From Adiantum capillus-veneris (lineage: Eukaryota; Streptophyta; Polypodiopsida; Polypodiales; Pteridaceae), in contig CM043970.1 in assembly GCA_014529385.2 (NCBI GenBank), positions 48,627,279 to 48,691,278 of the forward strand: a stretch of 64,000 bases of DNA, given 5' to 3'. The notes under the pieces were generated by a model. That model was not told the DNA's origin and made no database searches. It was given only the letters and a program-made list of their open reading frames with translations. This document shows, piece after piece, positions 25,301-36,220 of this stretch (its first letter is position 1; each line of letters begins with the position of its first letter). Position numbers and translations under genes: made by a program.

Positions 25301-25330
25301 GTCAATGCTTACAATGCTACATTAGAGTAA
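22322..25330 (+). pseudogene. pol: RT-RNase H-integrase-chromodomain part of element A
   Basis: Continuation of the A polyprotein after the B insertion. RT has CVDYRALNHITIKNRF, FSRIDLKSGYHQIRI, VMPFGLTNAPSTFNRLM and the FFDDIIIYSKS active site. RNase H has FEVQCDACGDCLGAVLLQ and LRTDHQSLKYF. Integrase has an N-terminal His/Cys zinc region ending CVVCQKTKYDRGKQ, MDFIFGLPKSIHG, VSDRDPRMTSNF and YHPQTDGQSEIAN. The tail is chromodomain-like (LRHEDKVLR, RRYLIKFKNYPFEDARWM). Breaks: TGA at 23647-23649 and TGA at 24469-24471 (both at Trp codons), TAA at 24613-24615, and a small deletion with frameshift near 24950. It is not functional as read, although most of the sequence is well preserved. Confidence 0.93.
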
Positions 25331-25689
25331 GCACATGTACAAATTTCTTTTAAATCACTCATGTTTTTGTCTTATAAGACTAGTCCTCTTTTTAAGTGTG
25401 CACAAATTTAACTAATATGCATGCTTAAAATCATGTTTGTGATGACGGCGTCTCTCAAACACCAAGTAGAATTTGTCACTCTACTTTGGGAGAATGAAAT
25501 GGACTAAAGAGCAGACATGCTTGCGGCAGCTATGTCTCCCAAGCACCAAATGGATTAGTCATCCATCTTGGAAAGATGTCGTAGGGTAAAAAGGGATCCT
25601 TTACCCGCTAAGTACGATTGACTAATGACTAAGACTTTATCTCTTCTACCTCATAGTCGAGGACGACTATGATTTCAAGAGAGAGGTAA
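25331..25689 (+). other. 3' untranslated region and polypurine tract of A
   Basis: No gene. It ends in aagagagagg (25677-25686) followed by taa and the LTR start, which serves as the polypurine tract for plus-strand priming. The region is colinear with 3193-3549 of A′. Confidence 0.8.
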
Positions 25690-27325
25690 TGTCATAAAAT
25701 CTAATATCTAACCAACCCGAATGATTTTCTCATATTAAATTGATCACTTAATGTGGGAGAATAAACGGGAACAAGTGTTAAGATACAGATATGTGCTTAT
25801 AGATCTATCTCAACACGGGGCCAATGGTAAAGGGGCCCAAAAGCGAGATGGTCTATCAAAGAGCAAGGCTAACCAATGGAGCATAAGACCTTAGGGTTAG
25901 CTTCATTGAAGACCTCCAATAAATGTGTGTAAAAGTCTTTTGACCTAAGGTAAGCTAGGGCTGAGCTTCAGGTGGGAACCCGGCCCAAGCTCGAGGTGCT
26001 TGTCCTGCTTGAGGTGCTTGTCGTGCTTGAGGTGTTTGTCATGCTTGAGGTGCTTGATTAAGATGCTTGAGGTGCTTGACTGGCTCCATGCTTGAGGTGC
26101 TTGACTTGCTTCATGATTAAGGTACTTGAGGTGCCTTGAGAAGCTTGCCTGAGATGCTTGTGGGAACACCCCCTAGTTCAAGTGCTTTGTCATGCTTGGT
26201 GAGTAAGGTGCTTGATCACCTAAAGTCAAAAGCATTCCTACAAGAGGGGGAGCGAGCCCTTTTCCTAGGGGATAGAGAGAGAACACCCACTCACACACAC
26301 AAGGGAAGCCCCAACTTGAAGAGGCAGCAAGGACACATGTCAGGCCCCTACCCATGTTACCTTCATGTGTTGCTTGAAGCCTATTGGCTAAGCTTCAAAG
26401 GGGTCCAATGATAAATTACATGAATTATCTAATTGTTTTAGCATTTATCTAGCCCTCTCTCTCAAAAAGGAAAGGGGGACACTTGTCTCAAGGATACCCC
26501 TACTGCTTGTAATGCCTCCTGCTCATGATTGGCTAGGCCTGGGAGGGTCCAATGAGCTTCAAGCATGAGCTACAAGGGGGGGTCGACCCAAGCTAGCTAG
26601 GGGCTTGCTTGAGGGGTATACTCACCCACACACACTCACAATCACTCTCATTGTGTGCTATGCAAAGTGCAAGAGCTCCCTCTCCTTCTCCAAGCAAGTA
26701 GAGGTTGAGAGCCTACACCAACACTCTTGGCTATGGAGTGCAAATCCAACCAAGAGCCATGCTTCAATGCTTAAGCTTGCCATCTCCTTCTTCTTCATTA
26801 CTATGCTATTATGTATGCTAGCAACAAGAGTATGATAAGTGAGGAACTAGTTCTTTCTCCTATGAAATGTTTCTTCTTCCTCTTCCCTACCCTCATTCCC
26901 TGCTAGCTCTCTCCACCTTCGAAGGTGTTTGAGGTCTTGGGACTGAAGCTTGGGACAATTAAAGCTTTCTTCAAGTTCATGTTATGCTATGATTGTGATG
27001 CATGAAGCTTTCCATCTTCATTGCATCACCTAGGTCACAAGGAACACAAAGAATGTATTGTAACAAGTCTCTCTTAATGGGAGAAATCATAATACAAATG
27101 CCTATTGGAGGGGGGACCGGCTCCACATAAATCCGGTCCTCAACTGTTGTCATGTTCTCTAAATTCTCTCTCTTGCAAAAGTATTGTTCATGCCAAGTTA
27201 ACTAATTGCTATGATTATGTTGCTATCTTCAATTATGTCTACCCGCTATGCTCACAAAGTTATTTCTCGAAAGTATTCTCATTAATTTCCGCTATTCTCA
27301 AGTTGAATAGGCTAATTCCATTTCA
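25690..27325 (+). repeat. 3' LTR of A (1636 bp)
   Basis: Colinear with 7376-9011 without any indel, ending CCATTTCA. It carries the same minisatellite at 25989-26164. The equality in length and low divergence indicate a recent insertion. Confidence 0.95.
25989..26164 (+). repeat. minisatellite in the A 3' LTR
   Basis: Same array and same unit lengths as in the 5' LTR, with a few substitutions. Confidence 0.9.
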
Positions 27326-27329
27326 CACT
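27326..27329 (+). repeat. target site duplication, right side of A (cact)
   Basis: Follows the terminal CA of the right LTR and equals 7372-7375. Confidence 0.85.
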
Positions 27330-28018
27330 TGTCCAACACATATCACATAGGCATAGTAGGCTTTTTCCCACATAATTGTTTAACTTAACTAGGGCCTATT
27401 GATGTTTGACCAAATTAACAAATTGATAAAAGCTAGGTCTTGTAAAGATGCCTATACGGAAATGTGACTTTTGTTTGTGTTTCGGATATCTATCTATACT
27501 TTTAAATTAAAAAATATTAATAGTGAAACCATTAAAAGATCTATAAAAATCAGCCTCACTTAATTGGTTTTCTGTGAGTCTTGTGTTGATCGACTATCAA
27601 ATAAAGCAAGTTATAAGAATTCTAGCCACTACCTGCATTTTGATGAGATTTGGATTTGAGGAAGGAAAGACTCAAGGCAATGGGGCACTCTGCTGCAAGA
27701 AACATTTCAAACTCGTTAGCGAGTGAAGTTTTTCTTAAAGCAACCAATGATATAACTCTAAGGACAATGAACAATTGCAAGTCATAATAACCACTCATGT
27801 GGCTTTTGCATGGATCATAGAAGATTTTAAATGACGCATCGGAGAGGTAAGTCAAATGACTTACCTTTATTATTTGCATCGCCACCACCAATAGTCTCCA
27901 TGTCAGCCATCTTTGCTTGTACTGCCTTTTCCTTCACTTAGTCGATGTGAGGGGTTTTGACGCATCTTTATCATGTACTCCACAACCCTTTTCATGCCCA
28001 TAACCTCAATTGGAAGAG
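27330..28018. other. unassigned flank of element A
   Basis: AT-rich sequence without recognisable protein. A perfect inverted repeat with 9-base arms lies at 27846-27865 (ggtaagtca / tgacttacc). On the minus strand a short frame starts MADMETIGGGDANN near 27911 and stops after about 27 codons; it is not enough to call a gene. Confidence 0.5.
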
Positions 28019-28113
28019 TGATTTTTGTTAAGGAATCTATAAATGATCCTAATGTTTTACTAGATAAAAATGGTGGCAATCAAGAGGAGTTAGAGTTGTC
28101 TAATATAGATTCG
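28019..28113 (+). pseudogene. 95-bp scrap of chromovirus pol (between protease and RT)
   Basis: The translation contains IFVKES, then a variable stretch, then NQEELELSN. Element A has IFVKESPKDTN and NQEELDLSN at the same spacing (about 22405-22500). Nothing on either side continues the match, so this is an isolated relic of a third chromovirus copy. Confidence 0.8.
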
Positions 28114-28412
28114 TACCTGCTAGACACTAGATGAATCCATTTTGAAACACTTTTTTTTGAGAGATCTGCAAGTAATTTAAAAAAAAAAGTAAGCAATGGA
28201 CGTTGGTTTAGAAATATATAAAAGTGAAAAATGAAATAGTTACTAATTCTTATTGTACAAAGTAAATTAAAAAATAATATATGTATACATCCTTTGGAAT
28301 GTAATGTATTTCATTCTTTTGATTATAATGAGTATAAGTGATTTTTTAAAGTACATCACTATATATATAATATTTGTATACTAGAGTTTTTTTTTATAGA
28401 TATTCACAATAA

Positions 28413-28853
28413 TTAAGTATAACTAACTAATATTGACTTATGATGTTCTAGGCCAGCCCGAGGATTTTCCTTTTCATTGAACATTGGTTGTTTGGTTAGA
28501 ATTTTGATTCTCCTTGAAGATGGTTTCCATTTTGCCTCAAAATCCCCTTTGAGCCCTCTTTCTAGCTCAAAAGCCGCCTTCTCTCTTTCTACTCTTGCTG
28601 CCTTTTGGATTGGTTCTTTTGTTGTTACTGCATGGCATAGTTGTTTTGTTGTCTTTGTGTCCTCTACCTTTGCTTTCCCTTTTTCTCTTTTCTTTCTTTT
28701 GAGGGGAGTCTCTTCCTCCTCCGCCCTTTCTTTTTCCTTGTCGCTTTTTGCGGCTTTTGCTATAGTAGTTGTCCCTTGGCTAGGGACATCAACTAGTCTG
28801 GTCCTCACTGGTGGAGATCTTGTATGCACTTCTTCTTCTTCATTCTTGTTCAA
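28413..28853 (-). CDS. 146-aa charged ORF, unrecognised
   Basis: Starts at ATG 28853. It is rich in Glu, Lys and Arg (KEKERAEEEETPLKRKKREK) and looks like a disordered, possibly coiled segment. There is no hydrophobic core or known motif. Its minus-strand orientation is the same as that of the nearby remnants at 29095-29580 and 32557-32835, so these could be parts of one decayed element, but no RT or integrase lies between them. It may be a chance or relic ORF. Confidence 0.35.
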   Translation of the reverse strand: MNKNEEEEVHTRSPPVRTRLVDVPSQGTTTIAKAAKSDKEKERAEEEETPLKRKKREKGKAKVEDTKTTKQLCHAVTTKEPIQKAARVEREKAAFELERGLKGDFEAKWKPSSRRIKILTKQPMFNEKENPRAGLEHHKSILVSYT

Positions 28854-29094
28854 TAGCCATAGATTTTGCTATGGGACATGCGGTAGATGTTCTGCTTGGT
28901 AGATAGCATGATAAGAAATTCTTATTAACACTTTTGGAGCTCCCAAGAAGGTGTTGTTCTCTATCTTTTTCACATGAGTGAGAGTGGTGTGAATATATTG
29001 GGCGTGGTCTACTTATATCACGCCTTCTCTCTTTGAGGCCTGTGTGAATGTGGATGCCATGGCATGATTTGGAACTGTGTATCTAAGAGGTCTT

Positions 29095-29580
29095 TTAACC
29101 GTGAAATGAAAGTGCCAACAATAGAGCCGAAGAGTCCGTTCCATCCCTCTTTCCTTTAGATCTGAGAAGGAGGCTGATGATCAACTGGTGAAAATGACAA
29201 CTGTGGGAAAACCCTCTGTCTCTCACACGTTTTCCTCCTCTTTGCAGCCTTAGGGCTTCAGGAACCTGACCTTTTGTGATGCTCACCTCTATTGGAGAGT
29301 CATTCAAATCCAAGATGGTTTCCCTTACTTCTATAATGTTGTGTAGGATCTCATAAGCCCTCTTGTAGTCTACACCACAAGGCTCCAATTCAAGGTAGTC
29401 TTTAAGGCCAATTATTTCCCAAAGTGGCCTGATTGCCTCTTCTTTGACAAGGTCTTGAGCTTACTTTGGAAACATATGAACTTCAACCTTAGATCCATGT
29501 GTGATTTTGATTGAGCCATGGTGTATAGTGACATGTTGACTTTCAAGTTGTTCTTTTTGACAACCAGGTGACATTTGCTT
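29095..29580 (-). pseudogene. decayed unrecognised protein-coding stretch
   Basis: The frame that ends at 29095 can be followed upstream past its first Met (29388) to about 29580 with a single TAA near 29460. Readable segments include VTIHHGSIKITHGSKVEV, AQDLVKEEAIRPLWEIIG and YKRAYEILHNII. Stable composition over about 160 codons suggests former coding. No family is recognised. Confidence 0.4.
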
Positions 29581-29797
29581 CCTTGAGGGAGTCTTCTTCT
29601 ACCTGGTATGGTGGAAGCTTTGCAAAGTTTTCCTTGATGGTTTTGTTCTTTGGAGCTCCCAAGGTAGATGAGCGTGAACCTGGCAAGGTAGCATCCAATT
29701 CATTGGTCATACCACGTTACAAAGTCCCAATCAGGTAGAGAAACCAATAAGACAAAAATAAGCACTAAAAAGCACAATCTTGGCCCAAAAATTTATA

Positions 29798-29814
29798 TTA
29801 GGTGCACCTAAGAT
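29798..29814. repeat. palindrome 1, ttaggtgcacctaagat
   Basis: TTAGGTGCACCTAA is a perfect 14-base palindrome followed by gat. It is the first of four similar motifs within about 1 kb. Confidence 0.85.
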
Positions 29815-30093
29815 ACAGATGAGTGCAGGTGCATGCACATTTGTGCCAAAGTGAATGATTAAGAAGTGTATGAGTTATTGGTTGCAATATACATGGAGTT
29901 GGATACCTTTTCCACACTTGTGGTGAGAATTGTGCACAAATATGTGTTCGCTTTAACACTTTCAAATTTTGGTGATTGATAAGTTTTTATTGTTTCAAAC
30001 TTGATGAAACTTGTCAGGGTGCTTTATTTGACCCTTGTAGACATATCCGTGTCATTAAATTGCAAGTCAAACCTTCCCTATAGCAATTATATT

Positions 30094-30110
30094 TTAGGCA
30101 CGCCTAAGAT
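30094..30110. repeat. palindrome 2, ttaggcacgcctaagat
   Basis: The arms ttaggc and gcctaa pair perfectly around a central ac (or ca) step, and gat follows as in the first copy. Confidence 0.85.
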
Positions 30111-30375
30111 AAATTTGACTAATTTGGGCAAGTTTTGTGCTTCTGGGACCTTGATTGGTTGTGGTCGGTAGAACCTTGATGTCACATGAACTTGGGTTTT
30201 GAATTGATAGGCTAAAAGTCATTTTTTGGTGTACTTGACTCTATTTGTTGTGGTAATATGCATTTGAGAGTAATTATGAATGAAATGAATATAGCAATGT
30301 GACAAGGGCTCTGTGAGGGGTAGGGAAATCATGCTAGGTGAATGTGTGTGAAATATGTGCTTCCATCCTAGCAGA

Positions 30376-30399
30376 TTATCTTTGACGTGCCTAAGATAA
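30376..30399. repeat. palindrome 3, ttatctt...aagataa
   Basis: Seven-base arms ttatctt and aagataa enclose tgacgtgcct, which retains the gtgcctaagat half of the motif. Confidence 0.75.
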
Positions 30400-30810
30400 T
30401 TTTTACAAAGTAATGTGATGTAGGCCCTAATCTTGTCGCTTATGGCTTCTACTAGATTAATTAGGTAGGGTGAAGCCCTTGGTTGTGTTTCTTGCACTTG
30501 CTTATGTCCCTGATTAGGTTGATAGTTCCCTTTTGATCCAAGCTTGACTTGGAGTCTTTATTTACTAGTTTTCTGCCCATTGAATGTTGGTAAGGTTCCA
30601 TTGTAAGTTATAGAGTGCCCCCTTTGAGTTTGAGGTTAAACGGATCAATATTTTGCATTGCGGTGCAAAATGTTGCTTTACGGTAAGGTTATGGTCATCT
30701 TATTGTTCACCGATGACTGGACCTTCATTGCACCTATAACTCTTCAAAAATCCCTAACATGATAGTCCCAATATATTTGTGAAATTTGGTCCCTATCTAG
30801 GTCTTCTATC

Positions 30811-30824
30811 TTTGGCGCGCCAAA
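30811..30824. repeat. palindrome 4, tttggcgcgccaaa
   Basis: A perfect 14-base palindrome preceded by atc, mirroring the gat of the other copies. It contains an AscI-type GGCGCGCC core. Confidence 0.85.
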
Positions 30825-32556
30825 CATACTAGGTCATTTGTTTTGGGACTTTTCCATCTTTGACCCTAGCATTGTGTTTGCCTACTAGTGAAGAGCCTCT
30901 GGTTCACTTTTGGTGCAATTTGGAGGTTTGGCCATAGCCAGTGTTAGTGGTTATGATCCCGAAAGCTCCCAGATTGGTTTGTGTATATGTGCCTCCTATT
31001 GCTTGTGTGGTTGTAAATGTGATATCCAAGATGCCTCTAGACATAGTTAGGAACTTACCCCTCATAGCTGGAGTGAGTCAGAGCCGGTAAACAAGGCGTA
31101 GGAGAGCATGAAAGGTCGCCAAAATCCACAACTCGGAGGTCTCCATCTAACGTCTAGAATGCACATGAGAGGAAATATGGCCCAAGGAGCTACACATACC
31201 TGGACTTTTATGACACCCCTTGGTCAATGCCTACCTGGTGAGTCTAATAGGCCTAAAAATGTACGTCCGGATCAAAAAAATTTGAAAACTAACATCCCTA
31301 GACCTTTTTGTCACATTCTACTCCAAATAACTAGTGAGTTGAAGTGGCCGCCGAGTTTTTTTATCGGATTTGCTTCAAAACAAAATTTACCCTTCCATTG
31401 AGCTTTGAGGTTTGGCGTTTGAAGTCGAAATCCAAATCTGACATTCCTAATCTTTATTTCTTTATTTTCTTGGCTTTTATTAGCTTTTATTAGAAAAAAT
31501 AAAGAAAATTTTACCCAACTACCCAAAAACTTCCATCCTATAATTTGGAAAAAATACTAAAACGATCCTAAATTTATTACTCCATTTTTATAACGATTCT
31601 CGTCAAAAAACACACAATATAAGTAGATATTGCACTATTTATGGCTTTTGAAAGTTATGTACAATATAAACGCATATGAAGGGATTAACTCATTGCATTC
31701 CCCAATCATTGTGTTACATGGGCAGTCGACTAATTTATTCGAGAAAGATCGTACGTTAACACACACTTACTTCAAAACATTTCCCGTATCTTTTCCAAAT
31801 CGATATGCTTTGTCCATTTTCAGATTGTCTCCTCCCCTCCTTGATTCAATCTGCTAGAACAACTGAGTATCTTGGTTATGCAGTGTGTAGGTTACAAAGT
31901 CATGTCTATGTACGGCCCTGATTGGCCCTATAATGCTATTGATGTCAATGCAGTTAAACACGCTATGATGTGCAAGAGGTGGGTCTTGAGTATTGTACTC
32001 AAGGGTTTTTGTTGGCGAGGTATGTTGTGGTTGAACTCTCTTGAAGAGTGAACTCTGTAGCACTTGAGCACGTTCTTTTATGGTGCAATATGTATTGTCT
32101 ATTGTGTTCTGACTGGAAATGGTGGGTCCAATCGTAGTTGGTGGTTTGACTTTAGGTATCCACTTGTACCTGATGGAGGTTGTTTTGAGTTGCAATGAGG
32201 TCTTTAGTACCCATAGTCTGACTTGTCTGCTTTGGGGAGCTGGTCTTCTACTCTGAGATGCACATTTCTCCTTTCATTTCCATATCCATTTCATCTTTAG
32301 TAACAATGGTTCTTGTTGAAAATATGGATACAATTGTTTTATGTTGCATGGCTCCCTGCCTTGGTGGAGTAGTAGAACTTTATTGGAGCTATAGTCATAA
32401 TTGTGCTTGATGACTCATACTTTTTTTATTGGAAATCACCTAGAGCTTCTTCTATTCCTCTTTATTGTAGGCAAATGGTACTTTTAGTTGTCCTCCTTTG
32501 AGTGTGAGCTCTAAAATTATGGCATCTCAATCCTGAATTACTCTATAGGTTCTCAT

Positions 32557-32835
32557 CTATGGAACACCTAATATTAGGTTCTCATTCATGTGTTCATCCG
32601 CTATACATATGAAAGTATGCGGGCAAGAGAATCCATGAACCATAATATTCAAGTTGATTTTCCCTAAAGTTGGAGTGACAGTCTTGTTGCAGCCCTTGAC
32701 AGTGGCTTGACAGTACTCAAGTGGTTGAGTATTTGCTTTGTGGTAAGTGGAATAGTTGACTGCATTGACTCGGGCTCCTGTATCTCCTAAAGCTTTAACT
32801 TTGTGATTGTCGTTCAGATTCACACTGATTCGCAT
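32557..32835 (-). pseudogene. retroelement aspartic protease remnant
   Basis: The 92-residue frame contains ALGDTGARVNAVNYS, the DTGA signature of retropepsins, and ends with ENLILGVP, matching the ILGxP motif that lies about 60-70 residues after the catalytic Asp. GKINLNIMVHGFSCPHTF sits where the flap-to-core strands are expected. After a stop the frame continues with MRTYRVIQD and another stop. It belongs to a gypsy-like lineage different from A, B or C. RT is not found downstream, so the element is largely deleted. Confidence 0.75.
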
Positions 32836-32874
32836 ATCAAGACCATCCAGCCACTCGTTATCAGTTTTGACCCC

Positions 32875-33359
32875 TGTAATGGAATTGATATTTCAGTATT
32901 TAATGCAGCTGACATGTGGAAAAGGCTTGACCAAGCTAGGCCTATGCGGATGGATGTATATTTTATGTGCACTTTATTATTCAAGTGCTCTTTTATGAGC
33001 TTTGGCCATTTATGACCAGCCGGCCAATTTGTACTCACATTGTCCATTCAAGAGATCTATAAATCAAATACGTGCAAGAGGGAAATGGTCACTTTTTCAC
33101 GGGAGGAGATTGCACCCAGTGCTTGTGTCTTCTTCTCTCCTCTACTCTCTTCTCTCTTGCCGTGTTGATGTAGCACTCCACTCTAGGAGGTGCGCTTGCA
33201 TGGGCTCGCTTGCACTTTCCCACTCTCTGTCTCTCTCTGCACACTTAAATATTGATTATGGTTCGTGCGATTATCCAGGTATACAACTTTTTTTGGTTCA
33301 TGACTTGCAATATGTTGTTTTCTCTATTTTGCAAGGCCACCTCACCCTCCATTGTAGCA
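32875..33359 (+). repeat. dispersed repeat R, copy 1
   Basis: Matches 36683-37168 over its whole length in direct orientation, from tgtaatggaattgata to a shared segment around ggccacct. It includes taaatcaaatacgtgcaag, a long pyrimidine-rich block and gattatggttcgtg. A partial third copy lies inverted at 34490-34868. The nature of the repeat is unknown; it could be a non-autonomous LTR fragment or a MITE-like unit. Confidence 0.85.
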
Positions 33360-34489
33360 GTTGTATCAAGGCTTGGGCTACGTTCTCAGATTTCACAATA
33401 ATCAAGGCTATGGAAATTAACACGATCAAAGATAAGCCATGATTGCCTATATTCAATTTGTCAAGTTGTTTAAAATTTCTATGTAGGTGATTATTATTAA
33501 TATACTATCTAGAATTCCAAATGCATGTGAATAGTTTAAGAATCGTGGAATTTTCATGGTAAAGTAGAGAATAATTAAGTGAATGTAAGTGGTCTTAATA
33601 CTCTTATGATTTAGAGAATCTAATTGTGGTAACTCTAAGTGAAACCATCGAATAAAATTCATACATAATAGAAAGAGATTAGACTATATTTATAATGGAA
33701 TCCCAATTTTCTTTTCATAGCTATTGCACAGTTGGTAGGAAAATTGTGGGGGACCCTTCAATTACACCCCTTTGTGATGTAGGAAACATCCAAAGAGACC
33801 TTAAATGTCCATTTGGAGGTTTGAAAACCTACAATTATTGATCATCAAAACAGAATCGGATTAGCTCTGTGGGAAAATCCCCTAAACAAACTGACCCCAA
33901 TATGGTATTTCAAGGCCGTTTTGTGGGCAATTATTGAGCAGCATCCACGGCTAGCGCCACTATAGAAGTAGAGAGAGGGAGAGACAAACACCCCATCCCT
34001 ACATTGGAGCAGCAGTTGTATCCACAATAGTTGTCGACGGCATCTCGACAGCAACAACCCTATTCTGAAGACCGTTAATGGTGCTAGCATGCAACCTTAG
34101 CAGAGTACTTTAACGCCTTGACTGCAACTCATACACTACAATTTTGTTTTTTTTTTTTCAAAACAACTATTGTATCCTGCATGAACCCCATGCTGCCTAC
34201 CCACCTCCAACCATTAAACTCTCTCTTTCTTTTACGGCCGCCCGCTAGTAGCCACTTAGCCTTGCCTGTATTTTTCTCCACTCCTTTGTGGTTACAATGG
34301 TTGTGGGGTACCAACCCACCCACCAAACTTCCATTTAAAGGATCTGTCTTCTCCCAACCACTAGTCACAACCATATCTACTCATGCAACCAACCACCTTA
34401 CGCTCCCCTGGTGTCAACCTCACACACCCATGGTGTGGCCACTGGCAGTGCTCACTAGCATGCACACTCTCTTTCCCCCTCATTTGCTC
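33360..34489. other. unassigned sequence
   Basis: No homology to other parts of the window and no supported gene. A short run of T follows 34143. Overlapping ORFs here are short and without features. Confidence 0.5.
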
Positions 34490-34868
34490 TAGATGGATTT
34501 GCTCTACCCCCTCGAGTGACAGTTGCCACCGCCATACAACCTGCTGCAAATGAAAGGCGCGGTTGCCCTACAAAATACATAAATAACACGTTGCAATCCA
34601 TGAAAAGCACAAATTGGCATACCATGCACAACCCATAGCGTGTATGCAATGCCATACTCAAACAGAGAGAAACAGAGAGTCGGACAGAGAGAGAAAGGAA
34701 GCCTACAGGCGCACCTCCTACAATGGAGTGCTATGTCCGCACGATGAGAGAGTAGAAAGGAGAGGAGAGAAGAAACACACGAGCAATGGGTGCAATCTCC
34801 CCCGTGCAAGAGTGAGCATTTTCCTCTTGCACATATTTTTTTTATAGATTCTTCAATGCTCAAAGTGC
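34490..34868 (-). repeat. dispersed repeat R, copy 2 (inverted, partial)
   Basis: On the minus strand it reads atgtgcaagaggaaaatgct, a pyrimidine-rich block, tagcactcca, ggaggtgcgcctg and further similarity to copies 1 and 3. It lacks their first ~190 bases. It is more diverged than copies 1 and 3 are from each other. Confidence 0.75.
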
Positions 34869-35976
34869 AAAAATGTGTAACATGTGTATGGTGTGATGGG
34901 AGTGTATAAAATGAATTGAATGTGCATAGGTGCGGAGTGCAACATGGCTTAGAATTTTTGTTCCAAATAGACCTCCATCTGTCCACCTTTCCATACCAAT
35001 TCATCATATCCTTTCATATCAATCCATACCAAATGTGGTGTGCCAGTTCCACATATAATGTAACCACAGAGAGTCCATCTGTACCACGCGTAGTCACTCT
35101 AGTACACATGTATCAACCATCATTCTGTAACATTATTGCAAAGCGGAGAGCCCTGCCTCACGAGGTGTAGGAGCTCCTTAACACATGTCAATAACTATAA
35201 GTTCTTGTAACAATGTGTGGAGCGGAGAGTCCTGTCCTATTTAGGCATAGAAGCTCTAACATGTGTAGAAATTTTTCCATTCCCATTTAGGATAACCGAT
35301 AATATCCTTGCCATAACATTGCACAATGTCGCAACCAGTGTGCTGGGTAATGTGTCTAAGGATTTGTGGAAAAAGTTATACCTGGAGGTTCTTTGATGGG
35401 AAACTATTGCATGTAGTGTTATCTGTAATAGTAATTCTCAAAGACAAAGCAGGAAAAAATGAAATGTCAATTGGAAAACTAATTGAAGCACCCAATAATT
35501 GTAAATTGGTAAAATTAAAAAAAAAATTCATTCCAACTATATGACCTATATTCAACATGGTTTACCTTAATCAGCTACTACAGAGGAGTACTAGAAACAA
35601 TAGCGTGGATGTCATACAACAACAACAAAAAATTAAAAATGAAACTATATCAAGTAATATATAACAAAATTTGCACGGCCATTATACCATATGATGGAAC
35701 ATTAAAGATAAAATAGGGCAATCAATTTGAAAATTGAATTCCATTAGATCATTGCTAATGGGTATAATCTTACATTACATAATATGTGGCGTAAAATACA
35801 AATAATGATGATAGAGTAATTTTATTGAGATCTTTTCACATTCAGATGTATAGCTACTCCTATCAACAACATTTTGTAACTGCCTTGCTGCACACATGCA
35901 CTTCAATTTGGTGTCAAACAGGCGATCAATATTTTCTCCTTTATGTCTTGTCTAGTCCATTGGTCACAAGCACAGA
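34869..35976. other. unassigned AT-rich sequence
   Basis: Two similar segments, agcggagagccctgcctcacgaggtgtaggagctcc-like at about 35140 and agcggagagtcctgtcc at about 35220, form a loose local duplication. No gene is supported. Confidence 0.45.
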
Positions 35977-36220
35977 GATTTTCCGGTTTAGGTAGTGTGT
36001 AAATGCTCATCTTGGAGAAGATTTGTCAATTTAAGCAACACCAATTGTCCGTGCAGATCCGCCAATTTAGGTAGCACACCGATTAAATGCAGATTTATTA
36101 TTCTACGCAAATCTAAATGTAGATTCGTTGATTTAGGCATCATTAGTGCAGATTTGTCGATTTAGGCAGCACATCTTATTGGTGTAGATTTCCCGATTTA
36201 GGCAACACTGATCACAAAAT
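35977..36220 (+). repeat. minisatellite with ~36-bp unit
   Basis: Units start near 35977, 36020, 36056, 36092, 36122, 36151 and 36187, giving spacings of 43, 36, 36, 30, 29 and 36. The core resembles gatttgtcgatttaggcagc followed by ac and a variable tail ending gtgca. Copies are imperfect. Confidence 0.85.

Larger units (their letters stand above)
7376..27325 (+). mobile_element. complete chromovirus-type LTR retrotransposon A, containing nested element B
   Basis: Two 1636 bp LTRs in direct orientation, a primer binding site resembling initiator Met tRNA, gag with a CCHC knuckle, protease, RT, RNase H, integrase, a chromodomain-like tail and a polypurine tract make up a full element of about 8.8 kb without the insert. 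The LTRs differ by roughly two dozen substitutions by eye and no indels, so the insertion is fairly young. Flanking cact duplications confirm a single insertion event. Element B later landed between protease and RT. Confidence 0.95.
29581..32556. other. non-coding stretch with recurring palindromes
   Basis: No supported gene. Four related short palindromes lie at 29798-29814, 30094-30110, 30376-30399 and 30811-30824. A minus-strand 113-codon frame at 31854-32195 (MQLKTTSIRYKWIP) follows the protease remnant in the same direction, but has no recognisable domain. Confidence 0.5.

Noticed and set aside
32557-32835. Protease remnant as part of an endogenous pararetrovirus
   Set aside because: No movement protein, coat or RT signature accompanies it, so a gypsy-type origin is the simpler explanation.
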